Of a stretch of 11,106 nucleotides of DNA, positions 7,934 through 11,106 are shown in pieces. This DNA is from Candidatus Zixiibacteriota bacterium (GTDB lineage: Bacteria; Zixibacteria; MSB-5A5; GN15; JAAZOE01), in the NCBI GenBank assembly GCA_012797915.1, contig JAAZOE010000254.1, forward strand, positions 1 to 11,106. Direction: 5' to 3'. The translations under genes and the position numbers were made by a program. Under the pieces are notes generated by a model. That model was not told the DNA's origin. It was given only the letters and a program-made list of their open reading frames with translations, and searched no databases. Within the stretch, counting starts at the first letter, position 1; each line of letters starts with the position of its first letter.

Positions 7934-8550
7934 GGTCTCACCTCCTGCCCGGCACGGCGTTCGGCGCGGGTTTCGTTTTCCATGGCAGTGAAGAGCCGGT
8001 GGAGCTCATCCTTGCGTTTGATCGACTCCACCCCCACGCCCATGCGGCCGCGCCGCCAGAGGTTGAAGCCCAGCATAGCCTGTTTAAGCATCTTGAACGG
8101 GTTGGTTTTCAGGTACATCCGCACCAGCAGCCAGCTCTCGGTAGACCGACCGGTTTTTTCCACCGAATGGAAAAACTCGCTGGCCAGCACCGGGGTCGGA
8201 AACCGCTTGGGATAGACCCCTTCCTGAATGGCCATCCGCTTGACGGCGTACATGACATCCGTGATTTTAATCTCCTTGGGACATTCCACGGTGCAGGAAT
8301 AACACGAGGCGCACAACCAGGTCGTATAGCTGCTGAGCACCTCGGCCTTGAATCCCGCCCGGATCATGGCCACGATCTGTCGCGGCGTGTAGTCCATGTA
8401 CGGGCTGAGCGGGCAAACGCCGCTGCAGGTCCCGCACTGGATACAGGCCAGCAGCTTGTCGCCGCCGGGGATGGACGCGATTTTCGTTCCGAAATGCGGG
8501 TCAAGTCCCGCCTCGTACTGAATCTTGTCCCATCCTTGCCACTTTTCCAT
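7930..8550 (-). CDS. hdrC: HdrC, 2x[4Fe-4S] electron-transfer subunit
   Basis: HdrC relays electrons from HdrA to HdrB through two cubane clusters. The 206-residue protein contains CIQCGTCSGVCP (Cys36/39/42/46) and CASCYSCTVECP (Cys80/83/86/90), with the usual helical C-terminal half. There are no convincing membrane helices, so this is the soluble HdrC type and not the membrane-bound HdrE/DsrM-linked form. The ATG at 8550 is supported by a GAGGAGG ribosome binding site about six bases upstream. It is the first gene of the operon, and the order hdrC-hdrB-hdrA-mvhD-mvhG-mvhA strongly suggests a single assembled complex. An approximately 840-base intergenic region with operator-like sequence precedes it. 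Confidence 0.95.
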   Translation of the reverse strand: MEKWQGWDKIQYEAGLDPHFGTKIASIPGGDKLLACIQCGTCSGVCPLSPYMDYTPRQIVAMIRAGFKAEVLSSYTTWLCASCYSCTVECPKEIKITDVMYAVKRMAIQEGVYPKRFPTPVLASEFFHSVEKTGRSTESWLLVRMYLKTNPFKMLKQAMLGFNLWRRGRMGVGVESIKRKDELHRLFTAMENETRAERRAGQEVRP

Positions 8551-8582
8551 ACGATTCCTCCTCTTATGGCAAATGACGGTTC

Positions 8583-8619
8583 CTGCGGTTCGGCGACGGG
8601 CGGGCTAACCGCCCCGCAG
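8583..8619 (-). promoter_or_regulatory. GC-rich stem-loop in the hdrC leader
   Basis: CTGCGG at 8583-8588 pairs with CCGCAG at 8614-8619. Nested inside, GGGCGG at 8598-8603 pairs with CCGCCC at 8609-8614 around a five-base loop; the two stems share base 8614. The structure lies about 20 bases upstream of the hdrC ribosome binding site. No U-tract follows, so it is not an ordinary terminator. It could affect message stability or translation. Confidence 0.4.
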
Positions 8620-8735
8620 AAGCGAGGCGATATGTCCGAAAAACCAGACCGCGACCGTTTACATACTGTCTCTGACAAAAACCCCCGGAGGCAATCAGCG
8701 ACGGCCTCGCGCCGCCGGCCGGGCATAGTCCCCGA

Positions 8736-8748
8736 CCAAATCGTTTGG
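8736..8748. repeat. Short inverted repeat CCAAA-TCG-TTTGG
   Basis: This is a perfect 5-bp inverted repeat around a three-base centre in the hdr operon leader. Its right half with flank, TCGTTTGGCC (8741-8750), recurs with one inserted T at 8907-8917. It may be an operator half-site pair or a chance hairpin. Confidence 0.3.
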
Positions 8749-8823
8749 CCCCCGAAAATCCCCGGTTAAGACCACTGCCCGAGTTTTCGGCAAAACCGAA
8801 CCGCGGATAAAACCGTCCGGAAT

Positions 8824-8841
8824 ATGTGAATTTTTTCACAA
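8824..8841. promoter_or_regulatory. Rex-box / CRP-family-like operator upstream of the hdr-mvh operon
   Basis: The 18-base sequence ATGTGAATTTTTTCACAA contains the perfect dyad TGTGAA-N4-TTCACA. This matches the core of the Rex redox-repressor operator (TTGTGAA-N4-TTCACAA) at all positions but the first. It equally satisfies the CRP-family pattern TGTGA-N6-TCACA. It lies about 275 bases upstream of hdrC, just downstream of a TATATTTG element on the minus strand, a place suited to repression. A second copy of the dyad occurs at 10428-10445. Confidence 0.55.
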
Positions 8842-8850
8842 AAACGGGCA

Positions 8851-8856
8851 AATATA
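8851..8856 (-). promoter_or_regulatory. Possible -10 element for the hdr-mvh operon
   Basis: On the minus strand TATATT matches the sigma-70 -10 hexamer at five of six positions. Extended to TATATTTG it matches the TAnnTTTG form described for Bacteroidetes promoters. No good -35 box is present 16-18 bases upstream. If used, the transcript would start near the operator-like dyad and carry a leader of roughly 290 bases. Confidence 0.3.
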
Positions 8857-8889
8857 AGAAATGCGCTTGGCTATTTCGGCGGGTCCGTA

Positions 8890-8915
8890 CCAAACGACCG
8901 GGCCGATCGTTTTGG
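8890..8915. repeat. Imperfect inverted repeat CCAAACGA...TCGTTTTGG
   Basis: CCAAACGA (8890-8897) and TCGTTTTGG (8907-8915) are complementary except for one bulged T, with a nine-base GC-rich loop. The repeat resembles the one at 8736-8748. It is not followed by a T-run in either direction, so a terminator role is unlikely. Confidence 0.3.
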
Positions 8916-9145
8916 CCGGCCGGAACAGACGGGTTATCCATCCCGCCGCCGGTCGATTTTCCCTCTAAAAAAGCCATCGATGAGAGGGATCGACGGGGGA
9001 TTGCAGGCCGCTGCCAGATATGCCGTTTCACCAGTTGGTATTCTCCTGTTTCCGAATGAGGAATCTACGCTCTCCCACCGGCGGCGTCAATAGAAATGTT
9101 GCCATTAATCGTCAAATACCCGGTTGTAGTATACTCCCGATCGAT

Positions 9146-9181
9146 GGTGAGTATTTCATGGGGGGAGAGTGAGCATTTACT
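9146..9181. promoter_or_regulatory. Tandem imperfect palindromes upstream of the cytochrome gene
   Basis: GGTGAG-TA-TTTCAT (9146-9159) and AGTGAG-CA-TTTACT (9168-9181) share one design and start 22 bases apart, about two helical turns. The second extends to AGTGAGCATTTACTAACC (9168-9185) and matches 10398-10415 at 14 of 18 bases. The arrangement looks like paired operators for one dimeric regulator. They lie about 210-250 bases before the cytochrome start. Confidence 0.4.
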
Positions 9182-9392
9182 AACCATATCGGTTGATGGC
9201 TGTCCGGGAAATACCCCCCTGAGGACTGCAGGAATCCGTAAAATCCCGCAACTAGAACCGAGTCGACGAATCGGTCATCTTAACCCCTTTTCGATCTTTG
9301 TCGGCAAAAACAGGATTTAATTTATCGTCTATGATTCAGGGCGACAGAAACGGCCGAATCTGCCGATAGCCGTAAAGAAAAGGGGTGTTGCC

Positions 9393-10166
9393 ATGAAAGA
9401 AGTCATGAGGATGCTGGCCCTTGGAACGGCGGTGCTGGCGATTAGGGCCTTCCCGGCGGTTGCGGGTGATGGAGGTGCACCCGCAGCTCATAATCGGGTC
9501 GAATGTTCGACCTGCCACTCACTCCGGGCCGAAATCGCCTCGTCGGCCCAGGAGCCGGGCGGCAACGACGGCCGATGCCGGGACTGCCATATAAAGGAGG
9601 ATTTCCGCCTGCAGGGCATATCGGCCGAATTTCATGGGCGGTTCGATCGAGCTTGCCGCGATTGTCATTCTTTCCATGAGCCGGCGAAAATCAGCGTCGC
9701 CGGGCAGTCGTTTCGAATGACCTTTGACAACCCAAACCTCAGATTCTCGTGCGCGGCCTGCCATAATATGAAGGGGCCCTTGATCGGTTTGAGCGAGGGC
9801 CACCGTCGGGCGGCGGTTCTGTACCATTCCGATCTTCCTCTCCTGGTGACAATGTCGCCGTCGGATCGATGCCTGCTTTGCCATTCCAAACAATCGACAC
9901 CGCTACCGATCCCGGAAACGATTCTCGACCCGCCTCGATTCTCAGAACATTCCAGCCACCCCAACGGGATTCCAGTGCAGGCCGGTCAATATACTTCCGG
10001 CAACCGGATAAGAGCGCAGATCGATTCTTCGATAGCACTCAATGAATGCAGGATAGAGTGCCAGACATGTCATTGTCTAACAATCGATAAAGAGGATTTA
10101 ATCGTTGCCGATGAATCCGGGTCCGGTCCCGCATGTATGGGATGCCACCGCGACGAGGCCAATTAG
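9393..10166 (+). CDS. Exported seven-haem cytochrome c
   Basis: The 257-residue protein begins with a Sec-type signal peptide, MKEVMRMLALGTAVLA..AVA, with likely cleavage after Ala24. Seven haem-binding CxxCH motifs follow, starting at Cys38, Cys62, Cys88, Cys120, Cys160, Cys223 and Cys248. Outside these motifs there are exactly seven other histidines (33, 81, 95, 137, 145, 186, 189), the number needed for bis-histidine ligation of every haem. Two extra cysteines (219, 228) flank the sixth motif. There is no membrane anchor, so it should be periplasmic or extracellular and serve electron transfer; the partner is unknown. I do not recognise a named family. The ATG at 9393 follows AAAGGGG about seven bases upstream. 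The gene diverges from the hdr operon and stops 334 bases before the next start. No clear terminator follows. Confidence 0.9.
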   Translation: MKEVMRMLALGTAVLAIRAFPAVAGDGGAPAAHNRVECSTCHSLRAEIASSAQEPGGNDGRCRDCHIKEDFRLQGISAEFHGRFDRACRDCHSFHEPAKISVAGQSFRMTFDNPNLRFSCAACHNMKGPLIGLSEGHRRAAVLYHSDLPLLVTMSPSDRCLLCHSKQSTPLPIPETILDPPRFSEHSSHPNGIPVQAGQYTSGNRIRAQIDSSIALNECRIECQTCHCLTIDKEDLIVADESGSGPACMGCHRDEAN

Positions 10167-10374
10167 CCGAAAACCGGCATCTAGTGTCGCGGTTTGTGGA
10201 AGCGCAATATATCGCATTGCCGTATAATCAATTAACAGTATCTTGACAATCCCGAGTCTGTTTTTCAAAACCCCAATCTTCTTCGTAATTAGCGGACTTT
10301 TTTGATACAATTTTTTTCTGAATACAAGACAATATTTCTTGCTTTTTCTGAGTCGGAAGTTAAATTATCCCTGA

Positions 10375-10411
10375 AGTGAGTGAAAATTTACTAACATAGT
10401 GAGTGTTTACT
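10375..10411. promoter_or_regulatory. Tandem imperfect palindromes upstream of the NHL gene
   Basis: AGTGAG-N6-TTTACT (10375-10392) and AGTGAG-TG-TTTACT (10398-10411) start 23 bases apart. They carry the same half-sites as the pair upstream of the cytochrome gene, and ATTTACTAAC occurs exactly at both 9175-9184 and 10386-10395. A shared regulator for the two plus-strand genes is a reasonable inference. Confidence 0.4.
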
Positions 10412-10427
10412 TGCCTTGTATGGTCAC

Positions 10428-10445
10428 TTGTGAACGAAATCACAA
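10428..10445. promoter_or_regulatory. Second TGTGA-N6-TCACA operator-like dyad (Rex/CRP type)
   Basis: TTGTGAACGAAATCACAA is a perfect 6-bp inverted repeat TTGTGA-N6-TCACAA. It fits the CRP-family pattern fully and the Rex operator pattern at 13 of 14 constrained positions. It lies 56 bases before the preferred NHL start and shares its arms with the dyad at 8824-8841. If it is a true operator, the alternative upstream ATG at 10420 is unlikely to be the translation start. Confidence 0.5.
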
Positions 10446-10500
10446 TCTTTCGGCCCAGTCGGTTGTTGCCGGGACTCATTATGACGCTATCGGGATTAAT

Positions 10501-11106
10501 ATGGTCCTGTTTCTGGCGTTTATACTGATGGTGATGCTGACGGGAACGGTTTCCGGGCAGTCCGAAGCCGATCTGTCGGTACCGGCGGAATATATTCGCG
10601 ATCTCGCCCTCCCCGGCAGTAATAATCATTTCCTTCGCCCCGCCCGGATCACGGTCGATCGTTCACAGAACGAAATTTTTGTCGCCGACGTCGGCAATGC
10701 CCGGGTGCTGGTCTTCGACGAGCGCGGGACGTTGCGCTTTGAATTCTCCACCGCCGCCCAGTGCGGCAGTCCGATCGATGTGGCGATCGGCCCCGAGGGT
10801 CATATTTATGTTCTCGGCACTCAGTCGGGCGGCCGGGATATCTTTGTGTATGATTACGACGGCCTCTTCCTCCGGACGACCGCGGTGCCGGATTCGGCCG
10901 CCGATATTGTCGGGGTGGCCGTCGATGCCGCCGGCGAGGTGTATGCCCTGGATCAGGCCCATCTGCAGGTGCTTTGCCTGCAGAATAATGGAGCCGTCGT
11001 CCGCCGGTTTCCGATTTTGGCCGACCTCGACGATTCTGCCCGAAGCGAGGTGATCCTGGGCGCTCCGGTCATATCCGGCGACGTTCTTTATCTGCCGGTC
11101 TCATCC
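10501..11106 (+). CDS. Exported NHL-repeat / six-bladed beta-propeller protein (partial, C-terminus outside window)
   Basis: The frame is open to the right edge, with 202 residues visible from the ATG at 10501. Residues 1-20 (MVLFLAFILMVMLTGTVSGQ) are hydrophobic and end in a plausible signal-peptidase site, though the usual positive n-region is missing. Three repeats of the NHL type follow: RITVDRSQNEIFVADVGNAR (about 49-68), DVAIGPEGHIYVLGT (about 95-109) and VAVDAAGEVYALDQAHLQV (about 136-154). Such propellers are usually periplasmic or surface binding scaffolds; no enzymatic motif is visible. The start is uncertain: an in-frame ATG at 10420 would add 27 residues but has no ribosome binding site and would place the 10428-10445 dyad inside the gene. 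It follows the multihaem cytochrome gene on the same strand, but the 334-base gap argues for its own promoter. Confidence 0.75.
   Translation, partial: MVLFLAFILMVMLTGTVSGQSEADLSVPAEYIRDLALPGSNNHFLRPARITVDRSQNEIFVADVGNARVLVFDERGTLRFEFSTAAQCGSPIDVAIGPEGHIYVLGTQSGGRDIFVYDYDGLFLRTTAVPDSAADIVGVAVDAAGEVYALDQAHLQVLCLQNNGAVVRRFPILADLDDSARSEVILGAPVISGDVLYLPVSS

Larger units (their letters stand above)
8551..9392. other. Divergent intergenic region between hdrC and the multihaem cytochrome gene
   Basis: I see no convincing gene in this 842-base stretch. The short open frames here have poor composition and no ribosome binding sites. It contains a GC-rich hairpin close to hdrC (8583-8619), two related inverted repeats (8736-8748 and 8890-8915), a TGTGA-N6-TCACA dyad (8824-8841), a possible promoter element (8851-8856, minus strand), and two tandem imperfect palindromes nearer the cytochrome gene (9146-9181). 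A TATACT hexamer at 9130-9135 and a TATGAT hexamer at 9330-9335 on the plus strand are possible -10 elements, but neither has a good -35 partner. Confidence 0.6.
10167..10500. other. AT-rich intergenic region between cytochrome and NHL genes
   Basis: I see no gene in this stretch. Just after the cytochrome stop, AAACCG and CGGTTT could form a six-base stem with a long loop, but no T-run follows it, so termination is doubtful. TATAAT at 10223-10228, TTGACA at 10243-10248 and TACAAT at 10306-10311 are good hexamers, but none has a well-spaced partner. The right part holds the tandem palindromes (10375-10411) and a TTGTGA-N6-TCACAA dyad (10428-10445), next to the NHL gene. Confidence 0.55.

Noticed and set aside
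8564..9031. Minus-strand open frame of 155 codons upstream of hdrC
   Set aside because: No ribosome binding site, no recognisable domain, composition unlike the neighbours, and it covers operator-like dyads and hairpins.
8826..9320. Two short plus-strand open frames (8826-9059 and 9096-9320) before the cytochrome gene
   Set aside because: Neither has a ribosome binding site or a recognisable domain. The second covers the tandem palindromes, which supports a non-coding role.
10169..10198. Possible terminator after the cytochrome gene (AAACCG...CGGTTT)
   Set aside because: The stem is only six bases with a long loop and no following T-run, so a rho-independent terminator is not supported.
1..11106. 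tRNA, rRNA, CRISPR arrays, insertion sequences, attachment sites
   Set aside because: Looked for on both strands by eye; no regularly spaced repeats, transposase motifs, terminal inverted repeats or tRNA-like folds were evident.

Overview
The window reads as anaerobic bacterial DNA. Coding regions are GC-rich, the intergenic regions are more AT-rich, and most genes have strong GGAGG-type ribosome binding sites. A DsrC-family protein, an exported multihaem cytochrome c and an NHL/beta-propeller protein point to Bacteria rather than to a methanogen, although the core enzyme resembles the methanogen heterodisulfide reductase-hydrogenase. The FCB group (for example Zixibacteria-like lineages) or a sulfate-reducer-like phylum would fit. 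That placement is inference and cannot be settled from this sequence.

Minus strand, 8550 down to 1, forms one tightly packed operon in the transcription order hdrC-hdrB-hdrA-mvhD-mvhG-mvhA-[hydrogenase protease]-hypA-hypB-[DsrC-like]. Genes from hdrC to the protease overlap or are separated by only a few bases. HdrABC carries the bifurcating FAD, the ferredoxin-type clusters and the two CCG-type thiol/disulfide sites. MvhADG is a group 3c-type [NiFe] hydrogenase that feeds H2 electrons to HdrA through MvhD. The protease, HypA and HypB mature its nickel site. The last gene, cut by the window edge, encodes two DsrC/TusE-like domains in tandem. It is a candidate thiol/disulfide partner for an Hdr complex in an organism with no reason to use CoM-S-S-CoB. 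hypB shows an apparent single-base frameshift in an A6 run.

From 8551 to 9392 lies a long divergent intergenic region. It holds a near-perfect TGTGA-N6-TCACA dyad (Rex- or CRP-like), a GC-rich hairpin just upstream of hdrC, and tandem imperfect palindromes on the side of the plus-strand gene. Plus strand, 9393-10166, encodes an exported cytochrome with seven CxxCH motifs. From 10167 to 10500 a second AT-rich intergenic region repeats both kinds of regulatory motif. From 10501 to the right edge runs the start of an exported NHL-repeat protein.

The shared motifs suggest that the cytoplasmic H2/disulfide module and the exported proteins may be under common redox-responsive control.
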